Notes: generated by a model not told the origin, from the letters alone. 64,000 bases of DNA from Brevipalpus yothersi (GCA_003956705.1 QZCP01000104.1:57136-121135); one strand, 5' to 3'. Shown: positions 1 through 11,700, numbered from the stretch's first letter. Numbers and translations: made by a program.

Positions 1-1
1 A

Positions 2-1372
2 ATTTGCATCAATCAAAGTCACAAAGCATGTGATGTCCAACAGAGCTCTAATGAAAAAAATAAGGCTCAGATGGATATCCAATTATTGAGAACTTACTCA
101 GATACGCATCCAATAGGAGCTTTTTCTACTATATTTGGTGTTCTTTTGTGGAGATATCTACTGCAGATCAATCGAAATCAAATTTTTCTGGGATTAGTTT
201 TATTTATTCCCTTGAGTAATATATTGACTCTGCAATTTTGTATCGGACCATCACCGAAAAATCTACCTACAGCATGGGTCGCTGAGGATGGACCTGAATA
301 TGGAATTCTCCATGCTACAGTGGGAAATTATTCGGGAGCATATGAACAATATTTGGTTCCTTTCTATCCTGAAATAATCAAGAGAACTCTTGATAAACAG
401 ATTGTTGATCTGAGAGCTTATGGTGATTTTGAAACCGCAGTGAGAGCTTTCGAAAAATATGATGTAAAAGGAATTATTCACTTGAAACGAGGATTTCCGC
501 AAGCATTCCACAAGAAAATTGAATTCCTCTCTGGCTCAGAGTCAGATGAGACAGGCACCAGAGAAGTTGGTTCAATTCATCTTTTTCTTGATCATTCGAA
601 TCCGTTTCTCAGGGATAGTCTTCATTTAGCTGTCCAACTTTCCATACTCAAGACAATCGAACTGACCAAGGAAGCATCATTATCCAAAAGAGTATCAGGC
701 TTACCAATTAAGTTCATCCACGATAGGAGCGAAAAAATATTCCAGCTAAAAGATACAGCAATCGGAAAGTTCATCATCCCAGCGATAATGTTGAACATTT
801 TCTTCGGTTGCGCGTTAGGTGTATCGGGATTATCCATAAGAACTGAAATCGCCGATCGAATGTTTGATCGAAGCTTATCAACATCATTGACTGCTCTGGA
901 GATGATTATTGCTCAAATTATATCTCGCTTGCTCTACTATTTTCCGGCTGCTTTGTACACTCTTTTGGTGGCCTTCATTCTGGTTGGAAGCCCAATTGAA
1001 CTCTATTCATTCTCCTTATCCTACTGTCTTCTGATCCTAAATATTATAGCTGGTCTTCTATGTGGAATTATGTTCGGGTGTATTTTTTCCTCAATGCAAA
1101 CCCTCATGTTTTCCACTCTTTCATTCACAATGGTCATGATCTATATTGGTGGACAGATATGGCCATTAGAAGGCTTGCCATACTTTCTACATTGGCTGAG
1201 TTGGCTCACACCCTTCACCTATCCGACATATTCATTGAGAGAATTGATGCTCGATGGAGATAAATCATTTTCCCATCTTGTTCTTCCGGGATTGCTGATG
1301 AGTATTGCTTGGAACATTTTTTTGTCTATCATGACTTATAATGTTTTTAAATTGAAATGTAATCTTAAATGA
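2..1372 (+). CDS. ABC transporter, H-subfamily type, C-terminal transmembrane half (5' partial)
   Basis: The reading frame is open to the left edge, 23 codons before the first Met at 71, so this is the 3' end of a longer gene whose nucleotide-binding domain lies outside the window. The 456 visible residues hold one membrane segment (about 61-79), an extracellular domain of about 170 residues, then five more hydrophobic segments ending in a 'GGQIWPLEGLP' and 'WLTPFTYPTYSLRELML' region. This ABC-2 layout, with the large loop after the first helix, fits ABCH/ABCA-like exporters. In ABCG proteins the large loop lies between the last two helices. ABCH is the arthropod half-transporter class, linked to lipid export and sometimes xenobiotic response. 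No intron is visible in this part. Stop codon TGA at 1370. Substrate cannot be inferred. Confidence 0.85.
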   Translation: MCINQSHKACDVQQSSNEKNKAQMDIQLLRTYSDTHPIGAFSTIFGVLLWRYLLQINRNQIFLGLVLFIPLSNILTLQFCIGPSPKNLPTAWVAEDGPEYGILHATVGNYSGAYEQYLVPFYPEIIKRTLDKQIVDLRAYGDFETAVRAFEKYDVKGIIHLKRGFPQAFHKKIEFLSGSESDETGTREVGSIHLFLDHSNPFLRDSLHLAVQLSILKTIELTKEASLSKRVSGLPIKFIHDRSEKIFQLKDTAIGKFIIPAIMLNIFFGCALGVSGLSIRTEIADRMFDRSLSTSLTALEMIIAQIISRLLYYFPAALYTLLVAFILVGSPIELYSFSLSYCLLILNIIAGLLCGIMFGCIFSSMQTLMFSTLSFTMVMIYIGGQIWPLEGLPYFLHWLSWLTPFTYPTYSLRELMLDGDKSFSHLVLPGLLMSIAWNIFLSIMTYNVFKLKCNLK

Positions 1373-1978
1373 GAATCTTGAAAAATTCAAAAAAGAAAAT
1401 ATCCACTCGGACTGGGGAGGATGATAGTTTCTATCCGAAGGACTACTCTCACGATCAGATCGCGAATGTTCCCAGTCCACAAGATGATAGACTTAGAATT
1501 TTTGACCATGCGATTTCATTCGTTCATGATTCACTTATGAGTAGGGGCTCGGAGCACTCGGTATAGATGAGTTATCATTGAATTTTCGGGGCTGATCAAA
1601 ATTGTGATAAGATTGTTTTACATGACGAGAGAATTTTCATTTTAAATTTTGCTTATACCATGTAAATCAATTTTCTGCAAACCTCGGTCCGGCAAGATAA
1701 ATCTCTTGAAAAAGTTCATCAATCTAGTTATCTATTTTATTCAGCTCAGATATCTATCTTGAGTATGAGTTGGTGTGGAATTTATCTATGTTATGATTCA
1801 AATTATTGTCAGTCCATTTTTTCAATGGATCGAGTAATTTCTTACATACTAGTGCGATAGAGAAAGCCTTGACTCACCCTATTTTTGTGATACTCTTGAT
1901 TTCATGGTTTTCCTCATCTATCTATCTTCTATCTTCTTCTATACTATTATGGCCCATGAAGAGTTGTCTTTATCTGGC

Positions 1979-2033
1979 TCTTTCTTTTTCTCTTTCTTTC
2001 TCTTCCTTTTCCTTCCTCATCTACTACCCGAGG

Positions 2034-2080
<47 letters not shown>
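1979..2080. repeat. Polypyrimidine tract followed by (GA)n microsatellite
   Basis: About 48 nt of almost pure C/T on the plus strand (1979-2026) is followed, after a 10-nt gap, by about 46 nt of purine dominated by GA dinucleotides (2035-2080). The tracts are complementary in composition and could pair imperfectly or form H-DNA. Open frames across it translate to Ser/Leu or Arg/Glu runs and are not genes. Confidence 0.85.
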
Positions 2081-2081
<1 letters not shown>

Positions 2082-2157
2082 GCGCTTTATGCAGGCCAGC
2101 ACGTCGCGATCGGCCCAACTTGGCCACATCTCGAAATTTACTTAGATAGATTTAAAT

Positions 2158-2177
2158 GGCCCGTCGCATAACGGGCC
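2158..2177. other. GC-rich perfect hairpin
   Basis: GGCCCGT, a 6-nt loop (CGCATA), then ACGGGCC: a 7-bp perfect stem in otherwise AT-rich DNA, just downstream of another GC-rich patch (2081-2125). It is not a histone 3' stem-loop by sequence. Function unknown. Confidence 0.5.
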
Positions 2178-3702
2178 TTCTGTCTCGCTTTACTCCACGA
2201 TAAAACTACTCTAATTTTGAGAACTCTGAAAATCCATTGAGTTTTACCCTGTAGCAAACACTAAGACAAGTTAGTTCAGTAAACAGCCAGCTTCGTCAAA
2301 TTCCATTAGTATTTGACGGGGAAAATGGATTGAAATCTAATCTTTCGATTCCAGCCCAGATCTCATGTTTTTCCTAATTAACAATCAAGCACAGTTTGCT
2401 ATTAAACATTTGCTCCCGAAGCCATGAAATGTAGATTGTTCCATGAGATTGTGACTCGAACTTAACCTCCAATAATATTCATGGAACAAGCTCTGCTGAT
2501 CCAGAGAGTATCAATCTCGACAATCATGTTCAATTTTGGTTAACTAGGAAGTCCAAATCACTATACCAGTATCGAGAACTGAAATCATACAAAACGAATT
2601 AATAATAAAATCATGACGCTCAATCATGTGCCCGTCAGCCTTCTCGATTAGATTAGACAATTTTTTCATAGAATCTAATAAACAATCATGCAAATAACAA
2701 GCTAAATGAGCAGGAATGAAAATCTATTCCACCACTGGTTCGCTTTTTTCCTTCTCACAGCTCTACGCAGAAAACAGAAATCTTTCAGATAGCAACATTT
2801 AATTCAACTTGGACACTGTAGATATAAATCTCTCTGTGAATAAAATGGAAAATGGTTAGGCAATGGTTGATTCCGACTAGATTTGATTTGATTTGGAAAT
2901 TACAGTGAAAAGCACGTTCCAGTAGTTTTCTCAAAAAATTTTTTTTAACTACTCAGCTTTTTTGGTCCCACAAAAGAAAATTTTGACCTAAAATCTCGCC
3001 TCATAGAGTATAATTTTTGTCATAATCACACAAATCTGTTAGAAGAGCGTTATGAACGATCATCATTGAATCATGGATAATTCGTTGCTGAAAATACATA
3101 TGATTTGAGTATACATGTATTTCAATCTTACACTCTGAGAAAAAAGGGTATGAATTACTCCAGGGTCTCGGCCAATAAGATAGAGGAATGGGGCTGCCAC
3201 TCTGGATAGATGAAAGTCAATGTACAAGTGTAAGCTCTAGGTACATACATGTTAATCTCGATAATACAAGAGTCATGCCCATGTTACTCATAAGTTATGG
3301 AGTGAACCAACTTCTATCTTCAGCATAAAGAGCATCAACACAAACTCCATCCTTAGCACGAAATGATCACTCATGGGATGGACATTTATGCAATCTTCAC
3401 CTTGAATATTCACCACTCCTCCGAATTCGGGATGAGCACCATTGTGTGAACAATATGAACAAACACCATGGACTTTTCCCTAAGAATCTCACATGAGAAC
3501 TATATCTTGACCAAAACCCCGGGTCCTCAAGATTTCTCCAATAGCAAGATCAATAGCGCTACCACTAGCTGACATCTTATTCTGATCTTATACAGATCTC
3601 TTTGACAGTCTTGAAGAAATCTTTTAGAGAATATTTTCGAATTAGAGACTCTTGATACTGGTTGATAGCCTTTGGTCTTGAGAAGTTTTCGATTCCTCAA
3701 TA

Positions 3703-3761
3703 TAATGATCAGACGAGATGATAAATAATTATCAACTTCAGAGACATTGGAAATATTTATA
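3703..3761. repeat. Left part of duplicated block, split by the 3.76-5.6 kb transposon
   Basis: Begins TAATGATCAGACGAG and matches 11878-11950 almost base for base, apart from a roughly 12-nt deletion near the junction. The right part resumes at 5617. Together they form copy 1 of a block also found intact at 11878-12080. Confidence 0.8.
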
Positions 3762-5616
3762 AGGACATGTCCGGAAAACGGGCTTTTTTGGCCCATGTCC
3801 GATTTCGATGAAAAGTATATATTCTGAAAGATCATGGCCTATAAATCACAGAAATATAATTTTTAAGGCGCTCAAATAAAAGGTTCTCGAGTTTTCAACA
3901 TTGGAAGTTTGATAGAAAAATTGCGCAGAATCGGAAATTTTGATAGATAAACCCATGAGATGCATCATTCTGGATTGGGAAATCTTGAAGGGAGTCATCT
4001 ACTCAGTTTTAGCCAGATTTTGGCTGACAAAAAAGGAATTTTCCCAGAAAATGCTACAATATGTAAAAAAATCACTAGAATTCATATATCGATTACAATG
4101 AATAGGTTCATCTCCGTTTGATGAGATTGAATTCGTGATGGTGTGATTTTTCAGACGAGTTTTGATAGTTCAATCATACTTTCCCACTCTTCCAGATTTT
4201 CATATAGTGTAGTTAAGTGAAAGACAAGTTTGACTTTTGATTGAATGAGTATTATTGTCAAAGTGATTTAAGGATATTATTTTGAGAGACTCTTCTGTAG
4301 AAATAACAAAAGATCAACATCGATAAAGGGATTTATGAATACATGTATTTTGAAAAGAAAGACTCTCGTTTTGAATGTACAAGTAACCATCAACGTTAAA
4401 GTGAAGGCAGGACCATATGATCTTGATACTCTGAAAGAAAATCGATGAAACAATCGATGAGAAGAATAGAGATGCATATTCATATCAAACACTTACCAAT
4501 CTAAATCAGAGCCTTCATCCTCAGCCTCGATGCCTTGAGCAAAAGTGCTATCGAGAGAGGCAGCTGGAGCGGGACTCTCAAAACCACTCCCAACAATTGA
4601 TAACAAGCACAGTGCATGGAGGCAAGGACTTATAGTTCTTCGACCAGATAAGCACTTGCAGTACCAATCCACTGCTCTGTCTGTACCTTCTTTGTCAAGA
4701 TCAATCAGAACAAAAACGTGATAAGTCTTGTTGTTGTGATATCTTGAAGGAAGTTTTGCTCTGAAGAGATAAGGCGAGTCTACTTCAATTCCGAAGGCTA
4801 TGAAAGCCTGGAGAAACTCTAAGGACTCTTGATGTAGCTTCAGCTATGGAATAGGCTCTTGAGATTCATGGAGAGGATGGCGGTACTTTAGAGCAAAATC
4901 CTAGAGTTCCATTGGTTGGAAGTTTTTTCGAGAATTTGATGTTTTGGAATGGTTTTAAGTAGTTTATCTCGAATTATTTCAAGAAAGTTTTTACTGAATT
5001 CCCAATCAAACAATGAAAAAAACGAATTTCCTGATCAGAATAGCTGTTTTCCAGTTTTTTGCCTGTAACTTTTTTTCCGACAGTATGAGCTCTACTTTTG
5101 ATGACATTTTTGGCTAGCTCATGTTAATATACATCATATTATCTCAAAACTTTCCTGCCATCAAAGTATTTAGTGGCCAAAATGGGCAAAAAACTGTATT
5201 TTTAAGTGTTTTTTGGTCATAACTTTTTTTCCGCCCATTTAACTCATATTTTTGAGAACATTTTTGAAAGTACAATAAAAGAACGCATTCTAATATAATC
5301 TAATTACCCTGCCATCAAAACTCTCTGAGGGTCATCAAGCGAGAAATTCACTTTTCACCACTATTTTCCTTAATTAAATGTCTTAAAAACTATCGGACTT
5401 CATTTCCGAGGCTCATTTCCGATTTCTCATTAAAATCTATGCAAAAAAACATGTTCTCGGGAATTTTCGAAAAAAGTTCTGATCCTCAGATCACTTTTCC
5501 GCTATCTCGAGTTCGAGAGATCGGACTGGATTATCGACTTCAGATTCGGAATCCTCGCAAAAAGTTCAGTTGAGGACAAACAAAAAATAATAATGGGCCA
5601 ATTCCGGACATGTCCT
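3762..5616. mobile_element. TIR DNA transposon with target-site duplication
   Basis: The ends are exact inverted repeats (AGGACATGTCCGGAA at the left, its reverse complement at the right), extending imperfectly to a shared GGCCCAT. The flanks are a 5-bp duplication, TTATA, at 3757-3761 and 5617-5621; a reading of TIR plus one base and a 3-bp TAT is equally possible. The insertion splits a block whose uninterrupted copy at 11878-12080 reads TTTTATACAAATCAG at this point, so the pre-insertion site is visible in the same window. The TIR contains the palindrome GGACATGTCC. Inside are a SWIM-like coding remnant on the minus strand and degenerate T-rich subterminal repeats at about 5040-5270. Superfamily not assigned: a SWIM finger recalls MULEs, but a 5-bp duplication is not typical of them. 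Confidence 0.85.
4496..4843 (-). pseudogene. SWIM zinc-finger fragment of transposon-encoded protein
   Basis: The minus strand is open for about 116 codons from after a stop at 4844-4846. It contains 'SPYLFRAKLPSRYHNNKTYH', 'VDWYCKCLSGRRTISPCLHA' and then an acidic tail. CxC-x9-CxH is the SWIM zinc-finger pattern, and the run before it (…ARLPSR…Y…) resembles SWIM proteins repeated in arthropod genomes. The frame ends in a perfect donor (GATTG|GTAAGT) at about 4495, so another exon may follow. No complete transposase with a DDE triad was recognised. It is probably the decayed coding part of the surrounding element, and its exact product is uncertain. Confidence 0.5.
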
Positions 5617-5753
5617 TTATACAAATCAGATTAGAAGTTGAAGCAGCCAAACATGACTATGGACTTCATTATAACCGCAATGTAACTGGTATCATGGCTA
5701 TATTTCGCAAGGGTGGGTAGCGGCTGATAACACCGATTCCAGACTTATCTCTT
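5617..5753. repeat. Right part of duplicated block (copy 1)
   Basis: Matches 11946-12080 at roughly 90% or better by eye (for example AAGCAGCCAAACATGACTATG in both). Copy 2 stays open for 62 codons on the plus strand. Copy 1 has a stop where copy 2 reads Arg-Tyr-Arg, and the scattered differences change amino acids, so selection on a protein is doubtful. The block lies about 360 bp upstream of the first acyltransferase gene and about 220 bp upstream of the second. Confidence 0.7.
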
Positions 5754-6111
5754 CCTTCAAGAGAGTCAGTTTGTCTGTACTAATCTCATACTAAGCGGTT
5801 GTATTAATGATGATATTTTTTGTTCATGAGTTCATATCTTATCGAACTTTTCAATGTTGTTGAAAAAATGAAATACTACAGAGCAAAGAGAGCAATTTTA
5901 ACGCAATATAGAGATACTCAATTTACATTTTCACCATCACTTCAGGCGATTCCTTGAATCTTTCATGGAGGTGAGATGAATTTATAAACTTTCTGCTTTT
6001 CAACAGACTAAAATTTGGACTCAGTTGCTCTTGCAAGCTCACGAGTTGATGCGATTGACTAAGGAAACTCGATATTAATAATAAGTCATAACTTTCGGAA
6101 TAAGTTGCAAT

Positions 6112-8110
6112 ATGAAGCACAAAGGAGAATGTGCTGAAGTTTTTTGTCCTAATGAAGTAGTGAATGGTCAACAAAGTGAAGAAGTCATCACCAGGAATGC
6201 TGAATTTAACTTCGAGATAAGAGAATCATTGCTAACGTAAGGAATTTTTAAACTTCTGCATATCGTTGATGCTTTCATTTTACACATTAACACTAGGAAA
6301 AATTTATTCTGTAGAACTCGATTTCGATCACTTACGGATATTCGAGCACTTTACAATTGGATTCTTGGTATGATCTTCATACACTTTCTCTCAAACTGTA
6401 TCAACTATGTTTTCAATTCACAAGAGTAAGTTAACTGTATAACTTGGTATTGCTTCGAATCGTCTTCGACATTTATTCCATGATCAGCTTTTTTATGCAC
6501 TCTACAGTCTGGAAACGGAGGTCAATTTGCTGAAGTATGGCTTTCGTAATTTTGATATTGTTATTCTCCTGGAGATTTTTTATGCTCTATGGTCCATCAG
6601 CCAATGGATCCTGGCAAACTCAAGAGGTTAATCAATCCTGGTGGCTTTATCTATTTTAAGCTAATATTTTCTTTCTCTTTCGATACATCATCCATAGCTA
6701 AGGTCAATAATTGCTTACTACTCTTGATCCAATTTGTCTTGATTACAATCTACATTGTGGTACCAATAGCTGTTAGACTCAATTATGACATGTCCTTTGC
6801 TATTGGTATGGTTACAACAATAGAACAGGTAAGATGTGGACAAATTGAGAATATCTTGGTCTCTATTATGATCTGGTCATTTTAGATCAGAATTTCCATG
6901 AAAGTTTATTCCTTCTGGATTGAAAGTGCCAAAATTGATCGAAGTGAGTATGGTTATTACTCCAATCTCACCCAAAGCTCACCCAAAATTATTGTTCTCA
7001 GATGAATCCGTACCATTCTCTCAATTCATCTACTTTTGGTTTGCTCCAACTTTTCTATTTCGTCAATCTTATCCAAGGTAAGTAACATGAAAAGGATAGA
7101 TAATTTCCCATTTTCATCGCCATTCTTTGGTCAAAATTGTTACCCAGGAATGTTCTCTTTTTGATTCGGTTATAGGGCAAAGAGTCGAAGTTGGTTCAGA
7201 TGTTTGGCTTACATTTTCGAATTCTTAGCATGCATTTTTGTGATCGGAACCATTGTTCGACGAGTCCTTTTCGATGGCATTTGGGATCTGAAAAATCATC
7301 CCATCCAAATCAATAATATTTCAAGAACTTTCTTGGAATTGGTCTTGGCTGCCATCTCTTTAAAGATTGTGATTGGATATCTACTATTCCATTGTTGGCT
7401 CAATGCTTGGGCAGAAGCCTTGAAATTCGGTGATAGACACTTCTATGGTCCATGGTGGCTTTGTAGTTTTGCCAGTCAATATTATCGTCACTGGAACCCT
7501 CTTGTCCATCAATGGCTAAAATTTTACGTCTACTTTCCAGTGAGTGAGGTGAGCTTTTCAAATATCAAAAAATAATCATTATTTCTCAAAACTAATGGAA
7601 ATTATCCCCACACGCACAATTGATGGGAGCTGTTTAAGGGACCTAAACCTGTAATGATGTATTTATCCATAATTATCAAAATTGCTTCATCTTTAAATCT
7701 TTCTCTCTCAAGAGAATGGGACGTACTTGGGCATTCTTTTTGGTGATTGTCTTATCTTCGACCATCCATGAATACTGTATCGCATTTGCAGCTGGATTCT
7801 TTTTACCTTTCCTTTTGATAAATGTCTTGGCATTATCGAGTTTGTTATATCTTTTCGAAAGATTAACTGACATAAAGAACAGTGTGGTACCGCATCTGAT
7901 CATTTTTACTGGTACTTGGACGGTATGGACATTCTTCTTAGCCCTTATTGGATTGGAGATTCATTATCGCTCTCATTGTATTCCCATCTCGGAGGTAAGA
8001 TTTCGATTAATCACAAGCTCTACAAAGCTATAGTGATCTTTCTAAAATAGGTTCATGGATCATGGAACTTCTTCGTACCGAGGATTTTCAGTTGTATCAA
8101 GTTGGTGTGA
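6112..8110 (+). CDS. Sterol O-acyltransferase-like MBOAT enzyme, copy 1
   Basis: Nine exons: 6112-6236, 6315-6425, 6508-6626, 6698-6828, 6886-6943, 7002-7077, 7176-7548, 7713-7994, 8051-8110 (444 aa). Splice phases agree exactly with the paralogue at 12.3 kb. The family (SOAT/ACAT, DGAT1) esterifies sterols or diacylglycerol with acyl-CoA in the ER membrane. Visible landmarks are an N-terminal 'REསLLT'-type start equivalent to SOAT 'RDSVLTEL' (here REשLLT is written R-E-S-L-L-T), 'FIYFWFAPTFLFRQSYPR' (SOAT: YLYFLFAPTLIYRDSYPR), 'HCWLNAWAEALKFGDRHFY' and the active-site 'TIHEY' (His codon 7767-7769). The FYxDWWN motif reads FYGPWWL (7441-7461), so Asp and final Asn are replaced. The start is the first Met, aligned with copy 2. 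Confidence 0.88.
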
Positions 8111-9056
8111 AAACAATTTTCCAACTTCTTTGGGTAAAACCATGAGCCCAAAGAATCGTTTTTTTTGGATATTCATCATTATCACTTTTTCATTGTAATA
8201 TGGAAATTTGCATTCTGAATTTAATTGGAATTGTGAAACAGGAAGAACAATTTTCAAAATTGAATTCCCACCATCTCCCTCCATATTCGAAACATCAATT
8301 ATTTACCATCTCTGATAGTGACTGAGTGTCTAATACTCATAATTCTCAATACTCGTCCTTTTGGATGGAAACATATTCGAAATTTCAATCAAAATTCTTT
8401 ATTCTGGAAGAGATAGATAATTATCAAGAATAAGTGAATTCGCCTTGATACCTAAGCTCACTAGCTATTAATAGTTTGCTGATCAGATCACACTTCGATG
8501 ATTTGAAATAAAAACTAAAATGTGTCTAAAATAGATGAAATCTCATGAAATAAAAAAATACCAGAAATTCAATCAATCCAGGATTCTGATCAATCATGAT
8601 CAAAACTAGTGGAAAGATCAAAATGAGATGAAAAAGTTTCATGAACACAGTAAGTCAATACCGGTGATCAATCATACCCCTCGCTGAGACCACGAATTTA
8701 TATTCACACAGAGAATATCCATTCATCTGACAAAGAAATATGTGTAAAAAAATTTACAATATTTTATATCTCGTAAATCATGCAAACAGAAACCGAATAA
8801 AGATCTCAAAAAAAGTTCTGAACATTCGAACCGACAGATCTGTACTCATTTCTGATGTAACAAATTGAATTGCGCGCCACTAGAGCTACCAAACAATCTT
8901 TTTTTGCAAGCCGATTAAAGTGACAGTGCGATTTGATCAAGTACAATTAGATTCCGGTGAAACAATTTTAATCTTAATCAGGTAATTGTGAAGTGAATTT
9001 ATTTAATTGTGTTTGTGTGTGTGTGTGAATCAGAAGCAATTCATTGAGCTGTCAAA
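8111..9056. other. Intergenic: acyltransferase 3' side and PSMD12 5' side
   Basis: AT-rich with several AATAAA-like stretches (about 8505-8560) that could end the upstream transcript, and a (GT)n run at 9011-9027 just before the PSMD12 start. No ORF worth calling. Confidence 0.5.
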
Positions 9057-10740
9057 ATGGGTACCGATGTTGGTTTCTCTGATACTGGTAAAATTCTTAA
9101 AATGGAATGTGATTACAGTGCTACTTGTGATGATAAGATACCGATGTGCAAAAAACTTGCCAAGGTGGGTCTAATGATTAGTTTAAATTTATTGATTCAT
9201 ATTTAGTTTGTTTATTGTGTGAGTGATTGTATGAAGAAATATAATGTTAATGTGGTTACCATCTACAGGAAGGTAAACTTGATCAAGCGCTGGAACAGTT
9301 GTTGTCTTTGGAAAAGCTTACTAGAACTGTGAGTAAAGTTCTGTCATTACATCTCAATCTAGAACACTTGATACACATTAAGTGGTGGTGTATTATGAAG
9401 AAAGAGGTTAAATTTGTTTTCATAATATTCATTTTCTCCACTTTAGGCTGCTGACACCTTTTCTACAAGCCGTCTTTTGGTTGCCATTGTGGAGCTGTGT
9501 CATGAAGCTAAAGATTGGAAATTACTCAATGAAAACATTGTAGCTTTAAGCAAACGGCGAGGTCAGATCAAGAAAGCGATCACTGATATGGTCCAAAAGT
9601 GTTGTGAATTTGTCGATCCCATGTCTGATCGAGAGCAACAATTGATTTTGATTGATACGCTCCGAACTGTTACCGCTGGAAAGGTAAATATAATCATTTC
9701 CTCATCTCACTTAGGCTCAGGTAACAAATTTTTACCCTCTATTATTATTTCAGATTTATGTGGAGGTTGAAAGAGCTAGATTAACCCTGAAATTGGCCTT
9801 GATGAATGAAGCAGAGGGCAAAATTGAGGAGGCTGCTAATATTCTTGGTGATCTTCAAGTAGAAACTTTCGGTTCTATGGAAAAGCGAGAAAAAGTTGAA
9901 TTGATACTCGAGCAGATGAGATTGTGTTTGTTGAAAAAGGACTTTGTTAAAGCACAAATACTAAGCAAAAAGATTCACACCAAGTTCTTCGAAGATGAAA
10001 AAGTTCAAGATCTCAAGCTCAAATATTATGATCTGATGATCCGAATCGACGAACAAGACGCAAACTATCTGAACATCTGTAAGCACTACATGGCTGTTTT
10101 CAAAACACCTATGGTTCGCGAAGATGCAAAAAAGAAGCACGAAGTATTGAAGCACATGGTACTCTACATTGTTTTGTCTCCATTTGATAATGAACAATCA
10201 GATCTAATCCATCGTGTCAAGATTGAGAAAGATCTAGCCGAGCTACCCAATTACAATGATGTTCTCAAATTCTTCACCACATCTGAATTGATTGATTGGC
10301 GTGGTTTCGTCCAAGGATTTGAAGACATTCTTCGAACTGGTTCAACAGATTGTCCAGCCACTGCTGTTTATGGTTTCTCAGATATGGGTAAAAAGAGATG
10401 GAAGGACCTCAAAAGCCGTGTAGTAGAACACAATATACGAATTATGGCCAAATACTACAAACGAATTCGCCTGGAACGAATGGCACAGCTTTTAGATCTT
10501 CTGCTCGATGAAACCGAGGAGATATTAAGCAATTTAGTGGTTAACAAGACCGTATGGGCAAAAGTTGACCGTTTAGAGGGTATCGTTAATTTCGAGGCAC
10601 ACAAAGATCCTAATGAGGTTCTAAATGATTGGTCTCATAATGTTAATGCTTTGATGAACTTGATTTGCAAAGTAGATCATTTGATCAACAAAGAAGAGAT
10701 GATTCACCAGCACATGAATATTTCTAGAATGGAAGCATAA
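9057..10740 (+). CDS. PSMD12: 26S proteasome non-ATPase regulatory subunit 12 (Rpn5)
   Basis: Four exons, 9057-9164, 9269-9328, 9447-9683 and 9754-10740, giving 463 aa, close to the usual 456. Rpn5 is a PCI-domain subunit of the proteasome lid, which positions the Rpn11 deubiquitinase; it acts in nucleus and cytosol. The N-terminal TPR-like helical part includes 'RLLVAIVELCHEAKDWKLLNENI' split over exon 3 and 'ALSKRRGQIKKAI'. The C-terminal PCI winged-helix region includes 'HNIRIMAKYYKRIRLERMA' and 'LLDLLLDETEEILSNLVVN'. A polyadenylation signal AATAAA lies at 10771. It sits between two acyltransferase copies but is unrelated to them. All introns are 63-118 nt. Confidence 0.97.
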
Positions 10741-10770
10741 TATCATTACTATCTATCGTCATTTAAAGTG

Positions 10771-10776
10771 AATAAA
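10771..10776 (+). terminator. PSMD12 polyadenylation signal
   Basis: AATAAA 31 nt after the PSMD12 stop codon, in an AT-rich context. Confidence 0.6.
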
Positions 10777-11109
10777 GATCATTTTATAAAACTTATAATC
10801 AAAATTCGAAACGATCTCTAATTATCATCGATCCATGATTCCAACACAATATCTGGCATCAGGGCTATATTTCGCAATGGCATTTGATGCCTTATGATTC
10901 AATCTCAGCGCTAATTTTTTCTGAACGACTTTGTGTATCACAAAACATGGTTTTGTCCCAATTTTCTTCGAAAACAAAATCAGACACAATGAGGATCTTC
11001 AAGTTCTACTCCTTCTTCTCTCAGAAATACGTATTGACTGTTGATCCCAATGCATTACCTAAGTTCAGCATTCTTCAAGCCACCTTTCTTCCTGTTATTG
11101 AACTTTTAC

Positions 11110-11700
11110 CAATTTTCTAAGATAGATTTCGAAGAAAAATGTGCTAAAACTGAATTCTCAAGAGAATTTATGGAAACAAATGAATGGCTAAGTCATCAGG
11201 TTTTTCGTTCAAAATCGGAAAATCTTTATCAACGTGAGAACTTTTTCAGATTGAAATTTTTATCCCTCCCATTGTCAACAATCTAATCCCATTTTATTCT
11301 ATCTCATGCAGTCCTCATTTTGAGCAATTTATAATTTGATTCTCGGAATATTCATCATTTATCTCTTCTGTCATTGCATAAATTATATTCTCGGTCCACA
11401 AGAGTGAGATGACAGCTAGTTTATCGATATAACCATGCTCGGAAAAATTTTGACTCTTAATTCTTCCATCACCTTATTTCAGCTTTGAGAGATACTTCAA
11501 ATTAATCAAACATGAGTTCCACAATTTTCACATTGGGCTCATCCTTGAATTCTTCTACCTATACTCTCTGGTGTGCTGTATGCTTCTACCTGGTATGCTC
11601 TCTGGTAGATATATCAATAGGTCAGAATATGGATGATACCAAAAAAATTCTCTTCTTTGAAGCTTATAACTTTTTCTCAATAGTCAATAGTCAAGAATAT
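11110..11700 (+). pseudogene. Broken third copy of the sterol O-acyltransferase-like gene
   Basis: Three consecutive exon remnants line up with the 12.3-kb gene. Exon 1 (about 11110-11233) shares TCAAGAGAAT and ends in a preserved AAC|GTGAG donor. Exon 2 (about 11312-11405) shares CCTCATTTT and ATTCTCGG, has an internal deletion of about 18 nt and an in-frame TGA early on. Exon 3 (about 11483-11600) shares CAAATTAAT, ATTTTCACAT and CTCTCTGGT and carries a roughly 30-bp internal tandem duplication (two TTCTACCT…CTCTCTGGT units). Nothing after exon 3 is recognisable. The ORFs in this stretch are shadows of the decay. Confidence 0.75.

Larger units (their letters stand above)
1373..3702. other. 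Intergenic, low-complexity tracts, no gene seen
   Basis: No coding potential that I trust. It holds a pyrimidine tract (1979-2026), a GA microsatellite (2035-2080) and a GC-rich hairpin (2158-2177), each listed separately. The remainder is AT-rich unique-looking sequence. Confidence 0.6.

Noticed and set aside
1806..2171. Overlapping ORFs of 60-121 codons across the GA tract
   Set aside because: They consist of repeat-encoded Arg/Glu or Ser/Leu runs on both strands. No start context or splice partners.
3527..3835. Minus-strand ORF of 102 codons
   Set aside because: It runs across the transposon boundary at 3761, joining unrelated DNA, so it cannot be an ancestral gene.
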